This document shows, piece after piece, positions 17,233 to 26,868 of a stretch of 64,000 nucleotides of DNA. This DNA comes from Planctomycetaceae bacterium. Lineage in GTDB: Bacteria; Planctomycetota; Planctomycetia; Planctomycetales; Planctomycetaceae. Both the position numbers and the translations under genes were made by a program. The notes below the pieces were generated by a model that was not told the DNA's origin, ran no database searches, and saw nothing but the letters and a program-made list of their open reading frames with translations. Location: positions 124,001-188,000 of the forward strand of contig JANSXP010000004.1 of the NCBI GenBank assembly GCA_024742875.1. Reading direction: 5' to 3'. Numbering within the stretch: position 1 is the stretch's first letter; each line of letters starts with the position of its first letter.

Positions 17233-18577
17233 CTCGCCACCTGACGTGAGCGCAGCCGCACAGCCCGGTCCCCGGTCGTCGCGCTGGCTCATTGTTCTGG
17301 TGGCGGTGGGACTGGCCCTGCGAATCGGCGTACAGCTGGTGAAAGGCCAGGATCTGCACTCCGATCCGGATGCCTACGTGGCACACGCACAGACGCTGCT
17401 GCAAACGGGCACATTCTGTGTGCCAGCGACCAACCGTCCGACCGCGTTTCGTCCGCCCGTGTATCCCATCCTGCTGGCCGTCGTGAGACTGATCGGCCTG
17501 TCCGCTCCGGTCGCGGTCGCTCTGGTCAACCTGGCCGCATCAGCGGCGATGATCGTCGGCACGTGGTGGCTGGCCCGCGTGATCGGACTACGAGGAAAGT
17601 GGCCCACGATCTGCGGCGCCCTGGTGGCCTTCGACCCGCTGCTGCTGCGATACGCCGCCTTGCCGATGACGGAAGTTACGGCCGGCGGATTTCTGACGGT
17701 GGCCGTCCTGCTGGCTGTGAAAGGGATCTCAACAGAACAGGACCCCACACCCCGCTGGAAATCCGCCGCGACAGCCGGCCTCTGTTTTGGGATCGGAGGA
17801 CTGTGCCGCCCCATTCTGTTTGTGGCCTGCGCGGCGGTGTCTGCAGGACTGCTGCTGCATGCGATTTTAAGATGGCCAAAAGAGCGCAGCACGATGGAGA
17901 ACCTGCAGCCCGTGTTTCTGCCGGCTGTGCTGGCGGCCCTCGTGCTGTCTTTGTGGATCGTTCGCAACGCCCTGCAACTGGGGCATTTTGTTCCGGCCAC
18001 CACGCACGGCGGCTACACGCTGCTGCTGGGAAACAATCCCGTGTTTTACCGGGAAGTGGTAAACGGCCCCGCCCGAGTGTGGGGAGACGCCAGTCTGCGT
18101 GCCTGGCAGCAGGAAACGGCTGACTGGCTCGCGGCAGAACAGATTCCGGCGACTGATGAAGTGGCCACCGATACTGCTCTGAGCCAGCTTGCATGGTCTC
18201 ATATCAATGCCGACCCCACTTCATTTCGGCAGGCCTGCCTGCTGCGATGGCGACGTTTCTGGGCTGTTGCTCCGGAGTCGACCTCCAACGATTCATCCGG
18301 AATTGCGGGTTGGATCAGCGGGATCTGGTACGTCCCTGTCTTTGCAGGACTGATTGCAGCGTTTTGCACGATGACGATTCGACGGGATTCCCGGCTGCTG
18401 CTGTTGTTTTTGCCGATCCTGGCGTTTTTCGCGATGCACACTATCTACTGGACCAACGCCCGGATGCGGGCCCCGCTGTCCGCTGTGATCGCCGTTCTGT
18501 CGATCGTCGGCTGGCAGACACTGATGAAGTGGCGGTCGACGGCTGCCTCTGACGATTCTGCTGCCAACCGCACCTAA
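17222..18577 (+). CDS. GT-C fold membrane glycosyltransferase (PMT/ArnT-like)
   Basis: 451 residues with about ten hydrophobic segments. The first lumenal loop carries [12 protein letters not shown], equivalent to the acidic D-x-D/E motif of polyprenyl-phosphate-sugar-dependent transferases, followed by [11 protein letters not shown] and [10 protein letters not shown], which are typical of the GT39/GT83 families (family knowledge). It would transfer a sugar from a lipid carrier to a lipid or protein on the outer face of the cytoplasmic membrane. The gene starts inside the end of fabI. The acceptor is unknown. Confidence 0.78.
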   Translation: MPIDSPPDVSAAAQPGPRSSRWLIVLVAVGLALRIGVQLVKGQDLHSDPDAYVAHAQTLLQTGTFCVPATNRPTAFRPPVYPILLAVVRLIGLSAPVAVALVNLAASAAMIVGTWWLARVIGLRGKWPTICGALVAFDPLLLRYAALPMTEVTAGGFLTVAVLLAVKGISTEQDPTPRWKSAATAGLCFGIGGLCRPILFVACAAVSAGLLLHAILRWPKERSTMENLQPVFLPAVLAALVLSLWIVRNALQLGHFVPATTHGGYTLLLGNNPVFYREVVNGPARVWGDASLRAWQQETADWLAAEQIPATDEVATDTALSQLAWSHINADPTSFRQACLLRWRRFWAVAPESTSNDSSGIAGWISGIWYVPVFAGLIAAFCTMTIRRDSRLLLLFLPILAFFAMHTIYWTNARMRAPLSAVIAVLSIVGWQTLMKWRSTAASDDSAANRT

Positions 18578-18614
18578 GACTCGCCGCCCCCGACAATCCG
18601 CCAGGGACTCGTTC

Positions 18615-20048
18615 ATGATCTGCATCTCTGTCACGCCTTCATCACGAACACTGGCCCCGGCCGATCTGCTGAATGCCTCCCGCAAAGCCGACATGATCGA
18701 GCTGTGCCTGGACAACTTCGTGAAGACTCCGGACGTCGGTGATCTGGTGAAGATGATCGACAAGCCCATTCTGATTTCCTGCCGTCCGGAAAAGGATGGC
18801 GGACAATTCAAAGGATCTGAAGAAGATCGCCTGAACCTGATTCGACAGGCGATCGTCGCCGGACCTCAGTACGTGGAACTGGATCTGGCCATCGCGGATA
18901 AAGTTCCTCGCTTCGGTGACACCAAACGAGTCATCAGCTACACCAGCCTGAATCGCCCCATCAACAATATTGACGATATCTTCGAACGCTGCTGGAAGGC
19001 CAAAGCGGACGTTGTGAAAGTCACCTGGCCGACCGACGATCTGGATGCGGCCTGGCCTCTGCTGGCCGCCGTCTCCAAAGCGCGAGAACTGCCCGTGGTT
19101 GGTCAGGGAATTGGCCCGTCGGGACTGACGTTTTCGCTGCTGGCACGGCGGTACGGCTCGCCATGGATCTACGCGGCCCTGGAACGTGGGATGGAAGCGT
19201 TCGACGGAGAACCGACCGTCTGGCAGCTGCAGGAAGAATACGGCTTTGACGACATTGGCAAAGGCACGCGGTTTATCGGTGTGATTGGACTGGGGGCAGC
19301 CGAAAACACGACCGTCCGTGTCTTCAACGCCGCCTTTCAGGCGATGCAGAAGAAGATTCGCTGTCTGCCGCTGATTCCCGGCAGTCTTGATCGGCTGAAA
19401 AAACGCCTGGGCGTCATGAAGATCAATGCTCTCGTTGTGGATCCCAACTGGAGCGGCGATCTGAACGCCATGTGTGTTAACGGGGGTGAAGGCTCCCGCT
19501 TTATTGATCTCATGATGGAAGGCAGTGGCTGGAAAGGGAAAACGACCCTGTTTCAGGCGCTGGAATCAGTCGTGAATGAACATAAGGGTGACGAACGCTG
19601 GGCGGCCGGACGGGCGACCACTGTCTTCGGCACGTCTCCACTCGCGCTCGCGGCGACCCGCTGGATGAGTGAACATCAGGCAGCCGTGAGCCTCGCCGCG
19701 CCGTCCGACAACAGAGGCATGTCAGTTGCCAAACAGGCGGGCGTGCGACATCTGCAGTGGGCCGCCATTCATGCCAGCGCCACCGACGTCGTCATTTTGG
19801 CAGACGACAGCATCCAGTGCGGCACGGCCCGTGGTGAGCTGAATCCCAGCCTGATTCGCGAGCACTCGCTGGTGATTGACCTGACGCAGTACCCGGGCGA
19901 ATCGGCATTTGCCGAAGAGGCCCGTGCTCGTGGCGCCACCTACATCAGCCCTGCCGCTGTTTTCGCCACCCAGCTGCAGCGACAGTTTAAAGCGCTGACC
20001 AATCTTGATCTGCCACCGGACGCCATTGCCAAAGGACTGCTGGACTAG
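18615..20048 (+). CDS. Divergent AroD-AroE fusion (3-dehydroquinate dehydratase / shikimate dehydrogenase folds), key residues missing
   Basis: 477 residues. Residues 1-215 follow a type I dehydroquinate dehydratase: ISCRPEKDGGQFKGSEE, YVELDL and VVKVTWP with the Schiff-base Lys135. The catalytic His normally found in the SYHxF block is replaced (VISYTSLNR, Thr110), and the substrate-binding Arg and the C-terminal P-G-Q loop are not recognisable. Residues 218-477 align to shikimate dehydrogenase (FIGVIGLGAAENTTVRVFNA), but the S-x-S, catalytic Lys, N-T-D and Gly-rich NADP motifs are all absent. It may be a pseudoenzyme or have a new activity. It lies 37 bp after the glycosyltransferase gene and is probably co-transcribed with it. 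Confidence 0.75.
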   Translation: MICISVTPSSRTLAPADLLNASRKADMIELCLDNFVKTPDVGDLVKMIDKPILISCRPEKDGGQFKGSEEDRLNLIRQAIVAGPQYVELDLAIADKVPRFGDTKRVISYTSLNRPINNIDDIFERCWKAKADVVKVTWPTDDLDAAWPLLAAVSKARELPVVGQGIGPSGLTFSLLARRYGSPWIYAALERGMEAFDGEPTVWQLQEEYGFDDIGKGTRFIGVIGLGAAENTTVRVFNAAFQAMQKKIRCLPLIPGSLDRLKKRLGVMKINALVVDPNWSGDLNAMCVNGGEGSRFIDLMMEGSGWKGKTTLFQALESVVNEHKGDERWAAGRATTVFGTSPLALAATRWMSEHQAAVSLAAPSDNRGMSVAKQAGVRHLQWAAIHASATDVVILADDSIQCGTARGELNPSLIREHSLVIDLTQYPGESAFAEEARARGATYISPAAVFATQLQRQFKALTNLDLPPDAIAKGLLD

Positions 20049-20168
20049 GTGCAGGCCGGCACGGCCATCGTACTGACGAAACCCTTGCGCTGTGGCGACA
20101 AAGCAGCAGTCCGCCTATGCTTCGTGAAAAGCTCTCCGCCTTGTAACGCTCACAGGGTCGGCTGACGG

Positions 20169-21902
20169 ATGGACGTGGAATACCAAATGCCTCAGGCAGA
20201 CAACGCCGATTTGCAACGTCGTCGTCGACGCTTTCGCAGCACACTCATCGCCACCGTCCTGCGCTGCGCACTGGTGGTGCTGATTGCCGCATTGCTCCGC
20301 GTCGAACAGTCGCGCGTTGACCGCCCGTCTGACGGCAACATGCCGGCGGTTGATCCCGCCGTGGTCCGCACGTGGCTGCCAGCAGCCAGTCGTATCGAAT
20401 CCGGACAGTCACTGCAGACCGTCTTTAATGATCAGGGAGCTGCCATTGGCGCCGCGCTGACCACGCTGCCTGCCGCACGGTCGGTCATCGGGTACCGCGG
20501 TCCCAGTAACGTACTGATTGTGCTCGATGAGCGGGCGACGGTTATTGGCGCCCGCCTGCTTTCCAGCGAAGACACTCCAGAACATGTCGAAGCGATTCTG
20601 CAGGACGAAACGTTTTTTGGGCAGTTCCGCGGCTGGACGCTCGGTCAGCCGGATTCCCTGTCAGCGGTCGACGCGGTGTCGGGCGCGACGCTGACCAGTC
20701 TGGCCATGATCGAAGGCATCACACTGGCGATGGGGGCCGACCGTCCTTCACTGAAGTTTCCGGACGGCCTGACGAACGCAGATCTGGCTCTGGTGGGCGG
20801 TGCAGATCTGCAGCTTTTGGCGACCAGCCCGTATGCAGCCGATCTGGTGGACAGCAGCGGTGCTGTGGTCGGCCGTTTGTTGCGATCAGGCCCATTGGTG
20901 GATTCGATCCCGGGCTATCAGGGGCCCAGCGAGGTACTCATCCGCCTCACAGCGGACGGCACCACTGATCGCATCGCCCTGCGCAACACGTATGACAATC
21001 AGCCGTATGCCGGGTACCTGAATCAGGAAAAGTACTTCTGGAAAGTGTTCCGCAACCAACCGATGGCTCAGGTGGCAAAAATTGATCTGGAGCAGGAACA
21101 GGTCGAAGGTGTCTCCGGCGCCACCATGACCAGCATGGCGGTGGCACAGACCATTCTTGCAGCCGCCGCAGAGCTGGAACGAAGACAGACAGAACAGCGT
21201 CCACAAACACCCACAACGACTCTGCGCTGGTCGTCTCACGACATCGGTACGCTGGTTGTTCTGGGGCTGGGCATGCTCATCAACCTGACGCGACTGAAGC
21301 GACGTCGCTGGCTGCAGCGGACATGGAACGTGATCCTGGTGGTCTATTTTGGCCTGGTCACCGGCAATCTGATTTCGCTGGCTGTCGTTTCCGGCTGGGC
21401 CATGCAGGGGGTGGCGTGGCGTCTGGCACCGGGACTGGCTTCAGTGGTGGTGGTGAGTTTTTTGCTCAACGCTGTGGCGGGCCGCAACATCTACTGCAGT
21501 CACATCTGCCCGCACGGTGCCCTGCAGCAACTGATCCGCCGCCGGCCTCAGCATTCCGAGTGGTTCAAAAGCATCCTGCGAAAGACCACCTGGATTCCGG
21601 GCGTCACTCTGCTGCTGGCTGTCATCGCCACGTGGTGGCAGCGAGACGGAAATCTGGCCGCCTGGGAACCGTTCAATGCCTATATCTGGTATGTGGCTGG
21701 CGGGGCCAGCCTGACAGTCGCTGCGGTATCCATCGTGTGGTCATGGTACGTGCCGATGGGCTACTGTCGACACGCGTGTGGGACGGGGCGACTGCTGGAC
21801 TATGTGCGGCGTTCCGCACAGTCAGCACGCTTTACCGTGGCGGATGGCATAGCTGTGGGACTGGCCGTCGCCATTGCGGGCAAACTGCTGACCGGCCTTT
21901 GA
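20169..21902 (+). CDS. NosR/RnfG-like membrane protein with two FMN-binding domains
   Basis: 577 residues (ATG 20187 is an alternative start). An N-terminal membrane segment (about 25-45) precedes two periplasmic FMN_bind domains, each ending in the flavin-attachment S-G-A-T motif: VDAVSGATLTS near residue 168 and VEGVSGATMTS near 315. Covalent FMN is normally joined to the Thr of this motif (family knowledge). The C-terminal half has five or six membrane helices with CSHICPHG (about 442), a CX3CP motif as in NosR/NirI, and YCRHACGTG (about 532), where the usual Pro is Gly. No ferredoxin cluster domain follows. A role in membrane electron transfer is likely; the partner is not encoded nearby. 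Confidence 0.78.
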   Translation: MDVEYQMPQADNADLQRRRRRFRSTLIATVLRCALVVLIAALLRVEQSRVDRPSDGNMPAVDPAVVRTWLPAASRIESGQSLQTVFNDQGAAIGAALTTLPAARSVIGYRGPSNVLIVLDERATVIGARLLSSEDTPEHVEAILQDETFFGQFRGWTLGQPDSLSAVDAVSGATLTSLAMIEGITLAMGADRPSLKFPDGLTNADLALVGGADLQLLATSPYAADLVDSSGAVVGRLLRSGPLVDSIPGYQGPSEVLIRLTADGTTDRIALRNTYDNQPYAGYLNQEKYFWKVFRNQPMAQVAKIDLEQEQVEGVSGATMTSMAVAQTILAAAAELERRQTEQRPQTPTTTLRWSSHDIGTLVVLGLGMLINLTRLKRRRWLQRTWNVILVVYFGLVTGNLISLAVVSGWAMQGVAWRLAPGLASVVVVSFLLNAVAGRNIYCSHICPHGALQQLIRRRPQHSEWFKSILRKTTWIPGVTLLLAVIATWWQRDGNLAAWEPFNAYIWYVAGGASLTVAAVSIVWSWYVPMGYCRHACGTGRLLDYVRRSAQSARFTVADGIAVGLAVAIAGKLLTGL

Positions 21903-21946
21903 TGCGCGCGAGAGTCGTCCGTCGGTGGTTGCCGCAGCGCGATTCG

Positions 21947-23614
21947 TCAGCCGGCCGACGGGCTGGCAGCCGCAGGTGAGCTTTCTGTCATGACGTTCTG
22001 CTGGCCGTCGTCTCCCGCTTTTGCGGCAGCCAGCAGGGGAAACAGGGGCAGCAAAAACAGGACGAACAGCGCCCCCAGCGCGGAAGCCATTTTAGGCCCC
22101 AAAGCGACGCCAAACTGATACGCCAGCGGAGCCTGCAATAATGCGGCGACAGCGACAGCCGGCACACACATCCATTCCACCCGCCACACGGTCAGGCTCA
22201 GCACAGCCGGCACGACGCCAATCGAGAGCATGATGTAACTGAATCCCGGCAAATAAATGGCAGACAGCAGCCCGGCAACAGCCGTGCCCATCCAGACCAC
22301 CAGCCACATCGAATCGGCGTGAGAATGCTTTCGAAATAACAGCGGCACCACAGCGGCTGCCAAAAACACGAGTGCCCACAGCCCGGCAACAATCAGAGGG
22401 TCGTACGGCCCAAAACCGTGAAACGACCTGGGGCGATAGTCGTTGAAACTGTTGATGGCCGCACCAATCACAATCCCCGACATCAGCACCACGAAAACCA
22501 CCAGCATGGCGGTCAGCAGCGACCGGACGCCCGGTACAAACCTCCACCGTCTGACACAGCCGATCAACTGCACCACCAGCAGCAATCCGGCCAGCGCGGG
22601 TGCCCAGCTGGCCGGATAACAAACGACCCACCGATTGAGAACCGTAAAAAACACGGCGTTCTCGTCCGCCTGAAAGTCTGCGTCTGACGTCGTCATCAGC
22701 GCCTGCACCATGGCCGTCGCGTTCTCCCCATGATGCTGCACGCTGCGGGGATCAAGGTTTTTGAGACTGTCATCAGGCGTGTGATAAAGGTGAGGATCAT
22801 CCAGAAAAGCAAAGTTCAGTCCCGTCGCGCCGGCCTGTTTGAAGACGGTGAAGTCTGTGGCGTTCGGCAGCAACTCATAGACAGACACATAAGAAGACGC
22901 CGTGTAAGCGGGGCGCGGCAGGGCAGGCAGAACGTGTTGCAGCAATCGCAGATTCGCACCACTGGTCTCATACATCACCGACGGACCTGTCGCGCCGCGG
23001 GCATCAAAATTCAGGATGAGCGGATCAGCGGCCATCAGGTCATCGGGCGCTGTCTGAGCAAACTGCATCGCGCCATTGAGCCCATGGCCGATGCCCCGCA
23101 CCCACTCCTCACCGTCCGTGAACAAAAACCAGATATCGCAGCGAACAGACGGATCGTCGGCCGTTTGAGCGTCGATCAGTCGCGCGGTCTCCAGCAGGGC
23201 GGCCACACACGAACCCGCATCGCCGGCACCGGGTCCGGCCGACACTGAGTCATGATGGGTGGCCAGCAGAATCGGGCGGCGACGGGAATCGCCACGCAGC
23301 ACGGCCAGCACGTTCGTCATGTTGACGCGCTGCACCTGGAAGGGCGTTTCCCAAACTTCCAGCTTCAATGCACGCAGTTCGGCCAGCAAACGCTGACGCA
23401 CGGTATCGTTCTCCGGCGTGCCTGCCGGATGCGGCGTCTCGTCACCCAGAATGCGACGCAAACGCTGTAGCCCACGGGCGGCGGAAAACCGGTCCGCTGG
23501 GGCGTCAACAGCAACAACCTCCGGACCGTGGTAGCCACGGGCAAACCAGGTGAACGACGCCAGCGACACGGCCACACAGATCACCAGCGGAACTCTGTGC
23601 TGTCGAATTGGCAT
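21947..23614 (-). CDS. M28-family zinc peptidase with C-terminal membrane domain
   Basis: About 555 residues from ATG 23614 (MPIRQHRVPLV), preferred over the TTG at 23632 because AGGA lies upstream. A signal anchor (about 8-28) is followed by an M28 peptidase domain: LLATHHDSVSAGPGAGDAGS contains the first zinc-binding His and the bridging Asp, and FLFTDGEEWVRG supplies the catalytic and zinc-binding Glu residues. The C-terminal third has six or seven hydrophobic helices, an architecture known from Fxna/ER-type M28 peptidases. It would act on peptides outside the cytoplasmic membrane. It is convergent with the NosR-like gene and downstream of the sulfatase gene. Confidence 0.85.
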   Translation of the reverse strand: MPIRQHRVPLVICVAVSLASFTWFARGYHGPEVVAVDAPADRFSAARGLQRLRRILGDETPHPAGTPENDTVRQRLLAELRALKLEVWETPFQVQRVNMTNVLAVLRGDSRRRPILLATHHDSVSAGPGAGDAGSCVAALLETARLIDAQTADDPSVRCDIWFLFTDGEEWVRGIGHGLNGAMQFAQTAPDDLMAADPLILNFDARGATGPSVMYETSGANLRLLQHVLPALPRPAYTASSYVSVYELLPNATDFTVFKQAGATGLNFAFLDDPHLYHTPDDSLKNLDPRSVQHHGENATAMVQALMTTSDADFQADENAVFFTVLNRWVVCYPASWAPALAGLLLVVQLIGCVRRWRFVPGVRSLLTAMLVVFVVLMSGIVIGAAINSFNDYRPRSFHGFGPYDPLIVAGLWALVFLAAAVVPLLFRKHSHADSMWLVVWMGTAVAGLLSAIYLPGFSYIMLSIGVVPAVLSLTVWRVEWMCVPAVAVAALLQAPLAYQFGVALGPKMASALGALFVLFLLPLFPLLAAAKAGDDGQQNVMTESSPAAASPSAG

Positions 23615-23679
23615 GCGAAGATCCTGCCTCAACCGGTGACATAAAGGAGCGTCATCCAGCCACTGATTCGGGCGCAGCC

Positions 23680-25218
23680 TTACGGACGGCTGCGCCCGGA
23701 GTCGATGATCTGCTGCAGCCGCGCGATGAGTTTTTGTCCCATCTGTTGCTCGCTCTGCATCAGGTTGTTTTTCTCAGCGGGATCGTTCTTCAAATGGAAC
23801 AGCTGATACTGTGGGACCTGGGTATTGGCCAGTTTGGTCTCCACCACTTTGTTGCGAGCCCGTTTGCGGTCGTAGCGGTGCAGTTTCCAGTCACCGACCC
23901 GCAGCGCGTAGGTGCCGCTGGCCCCATTGTCCTGCTGCACCAGATGATCCCGTCCGACCGCGTCCGCTTTGCCCAGCAAAGCGTCCAGCACGTCCATGCT
24001 GTCCAGGCAGCCATCCGCGGGCAGATTCTGCCCAGTCAGCTTTGCCAGACTGGCCGCCAGATCAATCGTGCAGACCATCTGATCACTTTCTCCGGGCGCA
24101 ATCGTACCTTTCCAGTGGGTGATGAAGGGCGTGCGGGTGCCACCCTCGTAGACACTGTATTTGCCGCCCGTGTAGGGACCGGCCGCCCGATGTTCGCCGA
24201 TTTTTTCAATGGCATCATCTTTGTAACCATCGTCCAGAACGGGGCCGTTATCGGAGCAGAACACGATCAGCGTTTTTTCTGACAGCTGCAGGCGATCCAG
24301 CGTCTTCATAATTTCGCCCACGCACCAGTCCAGCTGGATGATGGCGTCTCCTCGATACCCGAGTGATGTGGCACCCTGAAATCGTTCGTGCGGCATGCGG
24401 GGCACATGAATGTCGTGGGAGGCAAAGAACAGAAAGAAGGGACGATCCTGATTGGCCTCCATAAACTCGTTCGACTTCTCTACCCATTTGTCAGCCAGAT
24501 CTTCGTCACGAAACCGAGCCGCGTGCCCGCCCGTGTAAAAACCGATCCGACTGATGCCGTTGTGAATGGTGGAATTGTGCCCGTGAGACCAGTCCATCTT
24601 CAGCGTGTCACGATGCGTGATGCCCGTCGGATGATCGTCACTGGGCTTCTTACGACCGACCCACAGCGGGTCGGTCGGATCCAGATTGGGCACCACATGA
24701 TCGTGTACGTAAACCTGAGGAACGCGGTCGTTGGTGGTGGGCAACAGAAAACAGGTATCGAAGCCAATCTCGAGCGGCCCAGGCTTCAACTGTCCGTTCC
24801 AGTCCGGTCCGTCTGGCCCGCCCAGCCCTAAATGCCACTTGCCCACGACAGCTGTTTCGTAGTCGGCCCGCTGCAGAATGCTGGCCACCGTTTCTGTTCC
24901 CGGTTTGATGATCGCCGGAGCACTGGGCGGCGCAATGCCGGTTCGCTCGCCACGAAACGCATAGGTTCCGGTCAACAGTGAATACCGCGTGGGTGTGCAG
25001 GTGGAGGCCGAGCAATATCCGTTAGTAAACCGCAGGCCCTGAGCCGCAAGACGATCGATGTTGGGCGTCTTCAGTGAGGTGGCCCCGTAGCAGGAAAGAT
25101 CTCCATAACCCAGATCATCCGCCATGATCACGACCACGTTGGGGTGATCGGCCTGAGCCTTCACTGCGGTCAGAGCCATCACAGCCACGAGCAGGCGCGT
25201 GATTGTGGAACAGTTCAT
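23680..25218 (-). CDS. Secreted sulfatase (formylglycine type)
   Basis: About 512 residues from ATG 25218 (MNCSTITRLLVAVMAL), which gives a clean signal peptide ending VKAQA. The frame extends upstream to 25302, but without a signal. NVVVIMADDLGYGDLSCYG opens the sulfatase fold and binds calcium through the paired Asp; CTPTRYSLLTG is the C-x-P-x-R signature whose Cys is converted to formylglycine (family knowledge). FCSDNGP and KWHLG are also present. Substrate is likely a sulfated polysaccharide or similar ester. It precedes the M28 peptidase gene by 65 bp on the same strand. Confidence 0.93.
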   Translation of the reverse strand: MNCSTITRLLVAVMALTAVKAQADHPNVVVIMADDLGYGDLSCYGATSLKTPNIDRLAAQGLRFTNGYCSASTCTPTRYSLLTGTYAFRGERTGIAPPSAPAIIKPGTETVASILQRADYETAVVGKWHLGLGGPDGPDWNGQLKPGPLEIGFDTCFLLPTTNDRVPQVYVHDHVVPNLDPTDPLWVGRKKPSDDHPTGITHRDTLKMDWSHGHNSTIHNGISRIGFYTGGHAARFRDEDLADKWVEKSNEFMEANQDRPFFLFFASHDIHVPRMPHERFQGATSLGYRGDAIIQLDWCVGEIMKTLDRLQLSEKTLIVFCSDNGPVLDDGYKDDAIEKIGEHRAAGPYTGGKYSVYEGGTRTPFITHWKGTIAPGESDQMVCTIDLAASLAKLTGQNLPADGCLDSMDVLDALLGKADAVGRDHLVQQDNGASGTYALRVGDWKLHRYDRKRARNKVVETKLANTQVPQYQLFHLKNDPAEKNNLMQSEQQMGQKLIARLQQIIDSGRSRP

Positions 25219-25543
25219 AGGTTGCTTTCGTCGATTCGTGATTAAACGCGTGAAGATCGGCTGTCGCTGGCACCGCCGCACCGGCTCCCTCAGTATAGGC
25301 ACGCGTCGATCAGAATGTCATCCACGACGGGCAATCATCAGGCTGAGCATCACCGAACCGCGAACGGGAACAGCTCCTTCGACAAGCGTTGCACAACGGC
25401 CTGTAGCACGATCTGCAGAACGACGAAGCGATAGGACGCTGCAGACCGGCCGCGCAAAGTTGCAGCACAAAGTTGCAGAAGGGCCTTGCCCAACGACGCT
25501 GGGCGAAGCCGACAGCCGGACAGTTGTCGGAGACGGGCGATTT
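25219..25543. other. Intergenic region with a short direct repeat, no gene seen
   Basis: 325 bp between two minus-strand genes. It holds two copies of CAAAGTTGCAG about 15 bp apart near 25456-25480 and no ribosome-bound open frame. The sulfatase promoter should lie here, but I cannot point to it. Confidence 0.5.
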
Positions 25544-26833
25544 CTACTCGACAGATGACTCGGACATACTGTCGATAACGCACGTCATGGGCTCATCCGC
25601 CCAGGAGAAGTCCAGCGTCTCGCCACTGGTCATCGCTCCTACCATCAGACAGAACGCCACGCCGCAGGGCACAATCATCAGTCCCACAATCGGCAGGGTG
25701 GCCACTTTGCGTGTGGTTGAGCGACTCTGGGCCACACGGGCTCCAACGCCCAGAAACAGGGCGGCCAGCCAGGCGATGGCCACCGTCAACCCCAGAGACA
25801 TCATGCGACTTTGCTGGATGGAACTGCGAATACTGGCGACCGTGCCTTCTTTCAGCGTCTCCGGCAAATCAATCAGAGCGTAGGTCCGCTGCATTTCAAA
25901 CGTCCCGCCGGTGGTTGGCAGCAGTTCGGTTTCTTCAGCCGTCTTAACGATACACTCCTCAATGGCCTCGTCGCTGACCGCCAGAGAAACATACTGCTTC
26001 CAGCCGTCGTCAGTATGAAATCGCTCAGAGATGAGCGACTCGACCTGCGTGATCAGCGCTTCCTCGATGGCGGGTCGCAACACCTGTCCCACCGGCTCTC
26101 CTTCGAGAGCGAACTCCGACTTCACGACAATGAATCCCTCGCCGGGAGCCTCCACCCAGTCGGGGGCCTCGAACGTCCCGTCTGCCAGCTCCCCGTCTGC
26201 CGCTTCGGCCATGAGCTGCAGACCTTTCTCGGCGATTTCTGTGGGAAGCAGATTGCTGACTGTGGACTGAATCAGATTCATGCCCTGCTCACTCATCACG
26301 GCCGGGCCAAGCGTGCCCCGCAGCACGGGAGCCACGGTGCCGGAAGCCGGACCGGTGATGGGAATCATGGCATAGGCCTGCCGCAGCTCCGGTGGCACGG
26401 TCTCGTTCAGTTTCTCAATGGCCGCCACGCCCTCTTCGCCAATCAAATCCGCCAGCACCTGATTGGAAAGGGGCAGCACAAGCATCTCGCCATCGGCTGT
26501 CGTCGTCGTGGAGATGCCGCCCAGCGATGTGTCCGATACAACGACCGCAGACGACGATTCCACGTCCTGCAGGACCGACGAGGAACTGCGTGCTGTGTGC
26601 ACGGTCACACTGGATGCCTGTCGCGACGTATACAGCGTGGCCGCCAGCATCATCATGGCCACCACGACAACAGCCGTGATGCCCAGCGCCTTGAGCACAC
26701 TGTCAGAGCCATTGGCACCACTGAACAGGCGAACCACGCCTCGCAGCACGATGAAGCCAACGATCGCTGCGAAGAGCAGAAACGTGATGGACACTCCGCT
26801 GTCAAGTTCGATACGTATGGGGCTTGTATTCAT
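25544..26833 (-). CDS. Membrane protein of unknown function, third gene of the kinase cluster
   Basis: 429 residues. Two N-terminal hydrophobic helices (about 14-35 and 48-66) precede a large extracytoplasmic domain, and a further pair of helices (about 350-410) lies near the C-terminus. No family is recognised. The start is ATG 26833 with AGGA upstream, 35 bp after the kinase gene's stop, so it is likely co-transcribed with the kinase. It could be a sensor or substrate of the kinase; this rests on position only. Confidence 0.65.
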   Translation of the reverse strand: MNTSPIRIELDSGVSITFLLFAAIVGFIVLRGVVRLFSGANGSDSVLKALGITAVVVVAMMMLAATLYTSRQASSVTVHTARSSSSVLQDVESSSAVVVSDTSLGGISTTTTADGEMLVLPLSNQVLADLIGEEGVAAIEKLNETVPPELRQAYAMIPITGPASGTVAPVLRGTLGPAVMSEQGMNLIQSTVSNLLPTEIAEKGLQLMAEAADGELADGTFEAPDWVEAPGEGFIVVKSEFALEGEPVGQVLRPAIEEALITQVESLISERFHTDDGWKQYVSLAVSDEAIEECIVKTAEETELLPTTGGTFEMQRTYALIDLPETLKEGTVASIRSSIQQSRMMSLGLTVAIAWLAALFLGVGARVAQSRSTTRKVATLPIVGLMIVPCGVAFCLMVGAMTSGETLDFSWADEPMTCVIDSMSESSVE

Positions 26834-26868
26834 CAGGACAATCCTGTTGCGACCTGTGCTGAACAGCT

